Shown here piece after piece: positions 7,711 to 14,379 of a stretch of DNA of 15,925 nt. How positions within the stretch are numbered: the first letter of the stretch is position 1; each line of letters begins with the position of its first letter. The stretch covers positions 1 to 15,925 of the forward strand of contig WTKI01000024.1 in the NCBI GenBank assembly GCA_011524425.1, written 5' to 3'. The notes under the pieces are model-generated. The model worked only from the letters and a program-made list of their open reading frames with translations, searched no databases and was not told the DNA's origin. Source of the DNA: Altererythrobacter sp. Its GTDB lineage: Bacteria > Pseudomonadota > Alphaproteobacteria > Sphingomonadales > Sphingomonadaceae. The position numbers and the translations under genes were made by a program.

Positions 7711-8475
7711 TCAATTATCGACATCGATCATCATCGAGTAAGCAAAGCGTTCGCCAGGATGCAGTGTGACGGAAATTTCAAAAATCTGATCGTCAGCGTC
7801 CATGAAGCACCGCAGCACGCGCAAAACCGGACTGCCCGGATCAACTTCCAACAAGTCAGCGATGTGCTCGTCGGCTGCAATCGCTTGAATGTCTTGCGTG
7901 ACCTTGCTCGCCCGAATTCCGGTCAATTGCTCCATCTGGCGAAACAGCGGTTTGGAGCTCGCGTTAAAGTCCAGCTTTTGGATGACATCTTGCAATCGGT
8001 CATGAATATAGCCCGTAGCCGCTGCCAGCGGCTTTTCGCCGTAACCCTGTTGGCGCACACCGCTAAAGGCATGCCATTTTCCGCTAACATCAGACGGAAT
8101 GTCTTTTGCAACGTCGGCTGGCAATTGCGTGACGCCATCGGAGTCGTAAATGATCGCGCTACCGCGCGCATATTGCAGAATTTCACTAACCTTGGAGAAG
8201 GGCTGATGCAACGCTCCGTCGGGCGTTTGCGCGCGTTGCACTGTCGTGCCGGAACCGCGCTTTCGTTGGATCAGCCCCTCCGCTTCCAACCGGCGCAATG
8301 CCTCACGCACAGTAAAGCGGCTGACTTCAAATTCCCGGCACAAAGTGTTCTCAGTAGGAAATTGCGCGCCTTCCTCGAAGTCTCCGGCCAAAATGGACTC
8401 GCGCAAAGTACCCGCCAGCTGCAAATATCTTGGCATTTTGACAGTTTGGTCTGCGGGGGAAGCCTTGGTCGCCAT
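7711..8475 (-). CDS. GntR-family regulator, HutC type with UTRA ligand domain
   Basis: A 254-residue transcription factor. The N-terminal winged helix-turn-helix spans about residues 14-82: YLQLAGTLRESILAGDF, FPTENTLCREFEVSRFTVREAL and the wing RKRGSGTTV are textbook GntR. Residues about 105-248 fit the UTRA effector domain of the HutC subfamily (GYIHDRLQDVI, PVLRVLRCFMDADDQIFEISVTLHPGERF). UTRA domains bind small molecules such as urocanate or sugar phosphates, so the pathway's substrate or an intermediate is a likely inducer. The ATG at 8475 has AAAGG about 6 bases upstream. The gene sits between the two enzyme units and is divergent from the PrpD operon with only 38 bp between start codons. 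The perfect palindrome at 8539-8550, about 64 bp upstream of its own start, suggests autoregulation; the second copy at 4928-4939 links it to the uptake unit. Confidence 0.95.
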   Translation of the reverse strand: MATKASPADQTVKMPRYLQLAGTLRESILAGDFEEGAQFPTENTLCREFEVSRFTVREALRRLEAEGLIQRKRGSGTTVQRAQTPDGALHQPFSKVSEILQYARGSAIIYDSDGVTQLPADVAKDIPSDVSGKWHAFSGVRQQGYGEKPLAAATGYIHDRLQDVIQKLDFNASSKPLFRQMEQLTGIRASKVTQDIQAIAADEHIADLLEVDPGSPVLRVLRCFMDADDQIFEISVTLHPGERFAYSMMIDVDN

Positions 8476-8513
8476 TCCAGCCTTTGCTCAATTCCATCTG
8501 TGGGACCGCTGAA

Positions 8514-9740
8514 ATGAGCGACACCCTATTGTCGAAACTTGTCCGGACAATAGCGCGTCCGGTTGGAAAAAGCGAGCGGCATAGGGCCAGACTTCATTTG
8601 CTCGATTGGCTGGCTTGTATTGCAGGCGCTAGGGGGCAGGAAGCCGCAGAGCTTGGCAGTGCTGTTTCAACGCGCGGTTGGGAGCGGGCGACTTATTCCG
8701 GAAATGCGCTGGGCATGGAGGATGCTGACCGTTCAGCCACCCTCCACCCCGGTCCCGTGATCTGGCCCACAGCGATGTCCATGCCAAGTGCGGATATGGA
8801 TATGCGGCTGGATGCCGCAGTGCGCGGTTATGAAGCTATGATCGCAATAGGTTCTACGCTGGACGAGCGGCACAATTCGCTATGGGATGCGACTGCGACA
8901 ACGGGCGGGTTCGGGGCTGCAACAACCTTTGGATCGCTAATCGGATTTGCTCCGGTTGAATACGCTAACGCACTGGGAAATGCCGGTTCCGTCGCAGGCG
9001 GCTTGATGCATATGCAGCATGGTGATGTGCTCACCGGGCAATGGCATATATTTCACGCTGTGCGCACCGGACGCGATGCCGCTTTGCATGTCCATTATGG
9101 AGCCACTGGGCCGCAAGCCATTCTGGAAGGCGAACAAGGCCTGTTCGCTGCCTTTGGGCAAGCGCCTGAAGCGCTCTGTTTCGAATCTGATTCCTGGCAC
9201 ATCCACAATGCGCGCTGCCAGTTTCGGTTTGCTCAGCTGCACACGCACGCAGCGATCGAAGCGGCGCTTGGATTGCACGCCGAAGGCAAGTTGGAAGGGC
9301 CCTACCACTTGGAGACCTTTGGCAGAGCGCTGCGGCTTGGCGATATTCCATCTCCTGCCAATGCGCGTGAAGCCAGAGCCTCTTTGCAGCATGTAATCGC
9401 TGTCATCGCAGATGGCCGCTCTGTGGAGCTCCGGGATTTTACAATGGATGCAGTGCAAGAACTCGCTGATTTACGCGCGCAAGTTTCAGTGCGTGAAGAT
9501 TTGGAAATGACTGCGCGATTTCCCGCCCGCAGTGGTGCTCGGTTAAACGGCTTTGAACCGGCTGAAACGTCGGATGACCGTACAAACCCAGTTAGCGAGA
9601 AGGAGCTAATCGAAAAGATGCACACTCTCGCGAAATGGGGCGGCCTGCCTGACAGTGAAGCGCATAAGGCTGTGTCGCTTGCTTTGCACGAGCATGATGC
9701 AAACGCGCTTGATACTCTGCTGGAGGATTGGACGCGATGA
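8514..9740 (+). CDS. MmgE/PrpD-family protein, divergent (first of a tandem pair)
   Basis: A 408-residue member of the MmgE/PrpD superfamily, which includes 2-methylcitrate dehydratase, cis-aconitate decarboxylase and iminodisuccinate epimerase. The ATG at 8514 gives the usual short N-terminal helix before HLLDWLACIAGA. The active-site strand GNALGMEDADRSATLHPGP (residues 63-81) keeps the Asp pair and the HPG, and the His before AAIEAA near residue 246 is kept. Comparing by eye with E. coli PrpD and IRG1, the Lys that precedes the helical AAR/ATSR segment is replaced in TGQWHIFHAVRTGRDA, and the Lys of the KPYP-type motif is absent in RCQFRFAQLHTH. It therefore may have different chemistry or act with its neighbour. 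The gene starts the seven-gene operon and overlaps the next gene by 4 bases (ATGA). Codons 9-13 contain the operator palindrome. Confidence 0.85.
   Translation: MSDTLLSKLVRTIARPVGKSERHRARLHLLDWLACIAGARGQEAAELGSAVSTRGWERATYSGNALGMEDADRSATLHPGPVIWPTAMSMPSADMDMRLDAAVRGYEAMIAIGSTLDERHNSLWDATATTGGFGAATTFGSLIGFAPVEYANALGNAGSVAGGLMHMQHGDVLTGQWHIFHAVRTGRDAALHVHYGATGPQAILEGEQGLFAAFGQAPEALCFESDSWHIHNARCQFRFAQLHTHAAIEAALGLHAEGKLEGPYHLETFGRALRLGDIPSPANAREARASLQHVIAVIADGRSVELRDFTMDAVQELADLRAQVSVREDLEMTARFPARSGARLNGFEPAETSDDRTNPVSEKELIEKMHTLAKWGGLPDSEAHKAVSLALHEHDANALDTLLEDWTR
8526..8553. promoter_or_regulatory. Candidate GntR/HutC operator 2 with overlapping larger dyad
   Basis: The core TTGTCCGGACAA (8539-8550) is identical to the site at 4928-4939. 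Around it, CTATTGTC (8526-8533) and GACAATAG (8546-8553) form a second perfect 8-bp inverted repeat with a 12-bp spacer, so the right half-site is shared by two alternative dyads and two TTGTC half-sites lie 10 bp apart. The site lies 51-78 bp upstream of the GntR start and within codons 5-14 of the PrpD gene at 8514. Binding by the neighbouring regulator is inferred. Confidence 0.7.
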
Positions 9741-11047
9741 CGCGCACGCAAAGCTTGCTGGAGTTTGCTGGCGCTGACCATGTTCTGCCAGACGCAGTGC
9801 GCGCGGATACGCTCCGCTTGCTTGCTGATACGCTGGCAGTGGGTTCAGCAGCTGTGGATGCGCCCGGGGCCAATGAGATCCTGCAAGCTGCGCGACTGAT
9901 GGGATCAGGCGACGAAGCCCGGCTGCTCGGTACCTCGGAAAAGTTGCCTGCGCCTGCCGCTGCTTTCGTCAACGGTTATCGCATTCATTGTCTGGAATGG
10001 GATGCAGTGCATGAGCCGGCTGTCGTCCATGCGCTGAGCACTGTCGTTGCAGCATTGGGCGCAGCGATCGACCGGCGTGGAGGATGCGATCCTGACGAGG
10101 CGCTGACAGCTTTAGCGGTCGGCGTCGATGTCGCAGCTGGTGTTGGCTTGGCAGCGAGCAGCGGTGTTGCCTTTTTCCGTCCGGCTACGGCGGGCGTCCT
10201 AGGCGCGTCTCTTGCAGTCGCGCGGATTGATGGCGCGCCGCTCGATGATACGCTGGGGCTTGCTTACTCTTCTGCTGCAGGGACTATGCAAGCCCATGTC
10301 GAAGGGCTTGCAACGCTTCCCTTTCAGGTCGCTAATGCTGCGCGCGCTGCAATCACTGCCAGCGATCTGGCAAAGGCAGGTTTCCCCGGTCCCAAGGATC
10401 CGCTGGAAGGGCCGTTTGGCTATTTCGCGCTGTTCGATGAGGGCGAACTGGCCGACTACACCGATCATCTGGGGTCCGTCTGGCGTATCAGCGAAGTGAG
10501 CGTGAAGCCCTATCCATCTGGCCGTGCGAGCCATGCAGCGCTCGGCAAGCTTGAGGAACTGGCGCTTGAGCCAAGCCAGATTGCAAGCATTGAACTGGCT
10601 TGTCCGCCGCTGATCCGCAGACTGGTTGCACGCCCCTATAAGGAAGAAATGACGCCTGCTTATGCGAGGCTGTGCTTGCAATGGCTCAGCGCATTGATGC
10701 TGACCGATGGCCGCATTGATCCACGCCGGTTTACGCTGAAAGATATGTGCAATCCCGATCTGGCGGCGCTGGCGCACAAGTTTGCTCTTGTGCCGGACGG
10801 GAATGACGACCCGAACGCGCTGTTTCCGCAATCGCTAACTGTCACTCTGGCTGATGGCACCAGCACCGTCCACGAGATCGCTGCAACATTGGGGAGTCCG
10901 GACAACCCGCTCTCTGTCGAACAATCCGGCAAGCGGCTTGGTTTAGCGCGGGAGCTGTCTCGCACTGACATTGACCCCCGCATATTTGAAGATCCGCTGG
11001 ATTATTTCACGCGCAGCCAAGGTCATGGCTGCCAAAGTCATGACTGA
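9737..11047 (+). CDS. MmgE/PrpD-family protein (second of a tandem pair)
   Basis: A 436-residue MmgE/PrpD protein. The ATG at 9737 overlaps the previous stop (ATGA), with GGAGG 10 bases upstream; the alternative TTG at 9728 is too close to that site. Conserved elements are VNGYRIHCLEWDAVHEPAVVH (residues 78-98; Asp89, His92 and His98 are candidates for the active site) and KPYPSGRASH (257-266), which matches the Lys and His region of IRG1 and related enzymes. The first catalytic-type Lys, which in IRG1 precedes the HIGNAAKHG segment, is Leu here (TLPFQVANAAR). The family performs dehydration, decarboxylation or epimerisation of tricarboxylic and dicarboxylic acids. This copy is closer to the family consensus than the gene before it and is more likely to be catalytic. 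The adjacent CoA-transferase and CoA lyase fit a branched di- or tricarboxylate intermediate, but the substrate is unknown. Confidence 0.92.
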   Translation: MTRTQSLLEFAGADHVLPDAVRADTLRLLADTLAVGSAAVDAPGANEILQAARLMGSGDEARLLGTSEKLPAPAAAFVNGYRIHCLEWDAVHEPAVVHALSTVVAALGAAIDRRGGCDPDEALTALAVGVDVAAGVGLAASSGVAFFRPATAGVLGASLAVARIDGAPLDDTLGLAYSSAAGTMQAHVEGLATLPFQVANAARAAITASDLAKAGFPGPKDPLEGPFGYFALFDEGELADYTDHLGSVWRISEVSVKPYPSGRASHAALGKLEELALEPSQIASIELACPPLIRRLVARPYKEEMTPAYARLCLQWLSALMLTDGRIDPRRFTLKDMCNPDLAALAHKFALVPDGNDDPNALFPQSLTVTLADGTSTVHEIAATLGSPDNPLSVEQSGKRLGLARELSRTDIDPRIFEDPLDYFTRSQGHGCQSHD

Positions 11048-11096
11048 CTGCAATCAGCGTGCCGCCTGCACGCGCCGTTACTGAAGGAGTTCTGCA

Positions 11097-11405
11097 ATGC
11101 GTATCATTGTTCCGTTCAATTTGAAGCCTGGCACAGACGTAGCTGAATATGAAGAATGGGCGAGGACTACAGATTTGCCGACTGCTGGCGGCTTGCCATC
11201 TGTCACAAGTTTTACTGTTCACAAAGCGACCGGACTGTTCGGCGACCCTGATACGCCGCCTCCCTATGCCTATTTCGAAGTGCTCGATATCACGAATATG
11301 GAAGACTTCATGGCAGACATCTCGGATCCGGATTTCCAGGCCGCTGTGGCGCCGTTCCAGACCTATGCTGACGCGCCGCAATTTATCCTAACCGAAGACA
11401 TTTAA
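11097..11405 (+). CDS. Small RedY/HapK-like alpha+beta barrel protein
   Basis: A 102-residue protein of the dimeric ferredoxin-like barrel type. AAGGAG lies 8-13 bases before the ATG. The opening strand and helix, IIVPFNLKPGTDVAEYEEWARTTDLP followed by LPSVTSFTVHKA, resemble RedY/HapK proteins found beside prodigiosin-type genes and many uncharacterised homologues in catabolic clusters; EthD proteins share this fold. A middle strand PYAYFEVLDI and the helix MEDFMADISDPDFQAAVAPFQ complete the fold. Such proteins often isomerise, dehydrate or bind small ring compounds, but this branch has no firm reaction known to me. It lies 49 bp after the second PrpD gene and 18 bp before the SDR gene, so it is cotranscribed with them. 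The family assignment is from memory of motifs and is moderately sure. Confidence 0.72.
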   Translation: MRIIVPFNLKPGTDVAEYEEWARTTDLPTAGGLPSVTSFTVHKATGLFGDPDTPPPYAYFEVLDITNMEDFMADISDPDFQAAVAPFQTYADAPQFILTEDI

Positions 11406-11423
11406 GCCAGGAGGGCTGCAAAG

Positions 11424-12224
11424 ATGGGCCAGTTTACAGGCAAAACGATCGTCGTCACAGGCTCCGGCAAAGACAAGGGGCTTGGGCAAGGCATCTTGCG
11501 TGCGTTTGCTGATGAAGGCGCCAATTGCGTAGTATCCGATCTCGTAATCGACGATGAAGCAAAGGCCGTTGCAGCGGATCTGGAGAGCCGCGGCGCGAAG
11601 ACAGCGCTGATCGCTTGCGACGTTTCCAAACCCGATCAGTGCCAGGCTTTGATTGCAGGAGCTGTAGAGCAATTCGGTAGTGTCGACGTGCTCGTCAACA
11701 ATGCCGGGATTGGTTTCAAGATGAAGGGCTTGCTCGACGTCGATATCAGCGATGAGTGGGATCAGGTCATCTCCGTCAATCTGTCCGGCGCCTTTTACTG
11801 CACGCAAGCGGCCGCGCGTGTGATGGTTGAGCAAGGCAATGGTGGACGGATCATCAACATCGCCAGCCAAGCCGCCAAAACCGGCTTTCCGCATCTGGCA
11901 GCCTATGTCTCGTCAAAGCATGGCATGGTGGGCCTCACCCGCGCTTGCGCGGTTGAACTCGGCAAGCAAGGCATAACCGTTAACGCGGTTTGCCCCAATC
12001 ATGTGACAACAGGGCTGGGTGCTCAGCAGAACGAGTATTTCTCCAAGCTTTTGGGCTTTGACACGGTTGAAGCCTATCTCGCGAATATGAGCGCAAAGAA
12101 CCCCATGGGCCGGCCGGGCCTGCCTTCGGATACTGCCGCTGCGTGTCTTTGGCTTGCAAGCGATGCCGCTTTCTATGTTACTGGCGAAGCGCTTAATGTG
12201 TCCGGCGGAGAAGAGATGCATTGA
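11424..12224 (+). CDS. Short-chain dehydrogenase/reductase (SDR), probably NAD-dependent
   Basis: A 266-residue classical-size SDR oxidoreductase acting on an alcohol or ketone. A strong AGGAGG lies about 10 bases before the ATG. The catalytic tetrad is visible: Asn119 (SVNLSG), Ser148 (INIASQ), Tyr161 and Lys165 (YVSSK); NNAG is at 92-95. The nucleotide loop reads TGSGKDKGLG (residues 12-21), two residues longer than the usual TGxxxGxG. Asp39 after the second beta strand (CVVSDL) points to NAD(H) rather than NADP(H). The C-terminus ends with YVTGEALNVSGGEEMH, the usual SDR substrate-loop tail. It sits in the middle of the operon between the HapK-like and crotonase-fold genes; a role oxidising a hydroxy-acid or hydroxyacyl-CoA intermediate is plausible but inferred. 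Confidence 0.95.
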   Translation: MGQFTGKTIVVTGSGKDKGLGQGILRAFADEGANCVVSDLVIDDEAKAVAADLESRGAKTALIACDVSKPDQCQALIAGAVEQFGSVDVLVNNAGIGFKMKGLLDVDISDEWDQVISVNLSGAFYCTQAAARVMVEQGNGGRIINIASQAAKTGFPHLAAYVSSKHGMVGLTRACAVELGKQGITVNAVCPNHVTTGLGAQQNEYFSKLLGFDTVEAYLANMSAKNPMGRPGLPSDTAAACLWLASDAAFYVTGEALNVSGGEEMH

Positions 12225-12264
12225 TCCTGCTTGCTCAAACCGCACTTGTTGAGGCCTCGTTGAC

Positions 12265-13020
12265 ATGACACTGCGTCTGGAAATCGAAGGACCAGTGGCG
12301 CATTTGCTGATCGACCGCGCTGACCAGCGCAATGCGTTCAACATGGCGATGTGGCAGTCCATGCCAGCGCTGCTTGAACAGACAGCGCGCAACAGCGATT
12401 TGCGTTTACTGGTTGTGCGCGCAGCGCAGCCCAATGCTGCTTTTTGCGCAGGCGCTGACATCAAGGAAATGCTAGCGCACAAGGATGATACAAGCTGGCG
12501 CGCAGCCAATCAGGCGGCCATCAACCGCGCGCAATATGAACTTACGCGCCACCCGTTGCCAACGCTCGCGATCATTGAAGGCGATTGTATAGGCGGAGGT
12601 TGCGGGCTGGCGCTGGCTTGCGATCTGCGCGTTGCCACCAGCGTGAAAGCGCGTTTCGGCATTACGCCAGCCAAATTGGGTCTGGTCTATCCGCTTCATG
12701 ATGTGAAGCTCCTGACCGATCTGGTCGGTCCCGGCCAAGCCAAGCGGCTGCTTTACACTGGCATGTTGATCCACGCCGTCGAAGCGCAGCAGATCGGGCT
12801 GATCGAAGAGATCACAGAAAAGCCGCAGGGCCTGATAGATGAGCTGCTTGCAGCCTCACCCCATTCCATTCGTGAGATGAAGCGCTTCGTTCGCCGCGTT
12901 CTAGACGGCCAAAGCGAAGATGATCCGCAGACATTGGATATTTTTGCGCAAGCGTTTGAAGGGCCAGATTTCGCGGAAGGTTCAGCCGCATTTGTTGAAA
13001 AGCGCAAACCCCGCTTTTGA
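12265..13020 (+). CDS. Enoyl-CoA hydratase/isomerase (crotonase) family protein lacking both hydratase glutamates
   Basis: A 251-residue crotonase-fold protein acting on a CoA thioester. The two oxyanion-hole segments are intact: FCAGADIKEM (residues 60-69) and IEGDCIGGGCGLALACD (104-120). The two Glu residues that add water in classical enoyl-CoA hydratase are absent: Gly114 stands at the Glu144 position (GGGCGLA) and Ala136 at the Glu164 position (TPAKLGLVY). The stretch TPAKLGLVYPLHDVKLLTDLVG recalls methylmalonyl-CoA decarboxylase YgfG, including a Tyr (142) at the place of the YgfG active-site Tyr, although the YgfG His is Ala64 here. It could therefore be a decarboxylase, isomerase, hydrolase or C-C lyase rather than a hydratase. 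It follows the SDR by 40 bp with only a weak ribosome site (GAGG), and is followed by a 128-bp gap before the VOC gene. Confidence 0.92.
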   Translation: MTLRLEIEGPVAHLLIDRADQRNAFNMAMWQSMPALLEQTARNSDLRLLVVRAAQPNAAFCAGADIKEMLAHKDDTSWRAANQAAINRAQYELTRHPLPTLAIIEGDCIGGGCGLALACDLRVATSVKARFGITPAKLGLVYPLHDVKLLTDLVGPGQAKRLLYTGMLIHAVEAQQIGLIEEITEKPQGLIDELLAASPHSIREMKRFVRRVLDGQSEDDPQTLDIFAQAFEGPDFAEGSAAFVEKRKPRF

Positions 13021-13148
13021 AGGTAGGCGGTGATCCAGGGAACTCAAACAGTGTCCAAACGTCGAAGAATTTGAGGCTTTTATTCGGCACAAGGCAGTCC
13101 CTTACTTAGCTTGCCTCGAGCGAGCCCATTACGGGAGGAAATATCGTG

Positions 13149-14045
13149 ATGATTGAACATGGCACAATTTTAGGCGGTCTATCGACTGTACCGGACCTGT
13201 CGGTTGCTCTTAAAGCTTATCGCGATGTTCTTGGGCTCGAATTGATTGAGCAAGGCGAGATTGACCAAACGCTTGCAGACAGTTGGAATTGTCCTGCCAA
13301 TGCGGGCTCTCCCTTTGCAGTTTTGCAACCCAAGTCCGGTGAGCCGTGTTGGTTCAGACTGGTCGAGCAGCCGCAATTCCCCGGTTTTAAGCCGACAACC
13401 ACTTATGGCTGGGCGGCTTTTGAAACGACCGTTGAAGATGTCTGGAAATGGCCTGATGCCTTGCCGGAAGATCTGTTTGAAATCGTCGGTCCGCCCAAGA
13501 AGCTTGAAGACATCGCGCCAACATTCATTCCCATGCAGGCACTTGGTCCGGGCCAGGAGATGATTTATCTCAACGAAGTTCTCGACAACAATTCCGACAA
13601 TGATCTTCCAAAGGCGAAATCACCTGTCGACCGGATCTTCATTGTTGTCTTAGCGACCCCTGACCGCAAAGCGAGCATTGACTGGTATTGCGGCAATCTT
13701 GGTCTGGAACGCGGCGCTGATTACACTTTGCCTTACAGCATGATCAATCAGGCCTTTGGTCTGGCCGACGATTACCCGACCACGATCACCGTTGTCGGCC
13801 AAGGCAGAATGCCGATCGTTGAAGTGGATGACTACCCGCGCTCTGCGATGCGCCGACCCAGGCATGAAGGTATGCTGCCTCCGGGCAATGCGCTGGTCAC
13901 ACTTGCAGTCGAAAACCTTGACGAATGCGAAGCGGAGTGGATTGAGGAGCCGGTAAGGCGCGATGGTACAATTTATGAAGGGCGCCGGTCAGCAACTGCG
14001 ATCGGTGCCGGCACAGAACTTATCGAATGTGTGGAGGTAGGCTGA
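13149..14045 (+). CDS. Cytoplasmic two-domain VOC-fold protein
   Basis: A 298-residue protein with two vicinal-oxygen-chelate repeats (about residues 1-145 and 157-298). GGGAGGAA lies just upstream; a GTG at 13146 immediately before the ATG is an equally possible start. Repeat 1 has LKAYRDVLGLELIE, repeat 2 has IDWYCGNLGLERG, the standard VOC helix signature. The second repeat ends ELIECVEVG with the usual terminal Glu, but His residues at the first metal position are not obvious in either repeat, so dioxygenase activity is doubtful; isomerase, hydrolase or binding roles remain open. No signal peptide is present. It is similar in size and repeat layout to the exported VOC protein at 1210-2268 (compare GFKPTTTYGWAAFE with RPWDTGGIFSIML). 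Its stop is 4 bases from the YCII gene. The 125-bp spacer before it holds no clear promoter or operator copy. Confidence 0.9.
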   Translation: MIEHGTILGGLSTVPDLSVALKAYRDVLGLELIEQGEIDQTLADSWNCPANAGSPFAVLQPKSGEPCWFRLVEQPQFPGFKPTTTYGWAAFETTVEDVWKWPDALPEDLFEIVGPPKKLEDIAPTFIPMQALGPGQEMIYLNEVLDNNSDNDLPKAKSPVDRIFIVVLATPDRKASIDWYCGNLGLERGADYTLPYSMINQAFGLADDYPTTITVVGQGRMPIVEVDDYPRSAMRRPRHEGMLPPGNALVTLAVENLDECEAEWIEEPVRRDGTIYEGRRSATAIGAGTELIECVEVG

Positions 14046-14049
14046 GACA

Positions 14050-14358
14050 ATGCCGCATTATGCTTTCTATTGCCGTGACGGCGAAAAAGGCGCTGAGCTG
14101 CGCGAACGCGATTTGCATGCACATTTGGCGCATGTCGAAGCCAATATCGATGACTATGCGATAGCCGGGCCTTTGACACGCGACGGCGCAACGGTTGGCT
14201 CTTTGCTGGTGATCAAAGCGGATGATGAAGCGCAAGCGCGGGCAAAGTTTGAATCGGATCCCTATTTCGCGGCTGGCGTCTGGCAGTCGATCCGCTCGGA
14301 AGAGTTTCTGGGCGTGGCAGGCGATTGGGTCGGCGGTGCAGCGTGGAAAAACGGTTAG
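14050..14358 (+). CDS. YCII-related small protein
   Basis: A 102-residue YciI-like protein with the ferredoxin-type fold. The family's paired residues are visible: His in HLAHVE (near residue 26) and Asp in ESDPYFAAGVW (about residue 75). Opening PHYAFYCRDGEKGAELRE and the middle strand TVGSLLVIKADDEAQARAKF are typical. In catabolic clusters such proteins are linked to dehalogenation, isomerisation or lactone chemistry (for example TftG in chlorinated aromatic breakdown), but many have no known reaction. It begins 4 bases after the VOC gene, with the ribosome site inside the VOC 3' end, so it is tightly coupled to it and appears to be the last gene of the operon. No terminator hairpin was seen in the 21 bp before the convergent gene. 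Confidence 0.9.
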   Translation: MPHYAFYCRDGEKGAELRERDLHAHLAHVEANIDDYAIAGPLTRDGATVGSLLVIKADDEAQARAKFESDPYFAAGVWQSIRSEEFLGVAGDWVGGAAWKNG

Positions 14359-14379
14359 CGAGTTGAAATTACACTGCCT

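Noticed and set aside
7705..8517. Long plus-strand open frame of about 270 codons opposite the GntR gene
   Set aside because: The minus strand encodes an unmistakable GntR/UTRA protein; the plus-strand translation shows no domain pattern and is a shadow frame.
10896..10906. A third near-copy of the operator core (GTCCGGACAA) in the second PrpD gene
   Set aside because: It lacks the first TT of the palindrome, lies near the 3' end of a coding region and codes for ordinary residues (S-P-D-N-P), so chance is the simpler explanation.
13021..13148. Possible promoter or regulatory element in the 128-bp gap before the cytoplasmic VOC gene
   Set aside because: No copy of the operator, no convincing -35/-10 pair and no clear hairpin; only a strong ribosome site is visible.
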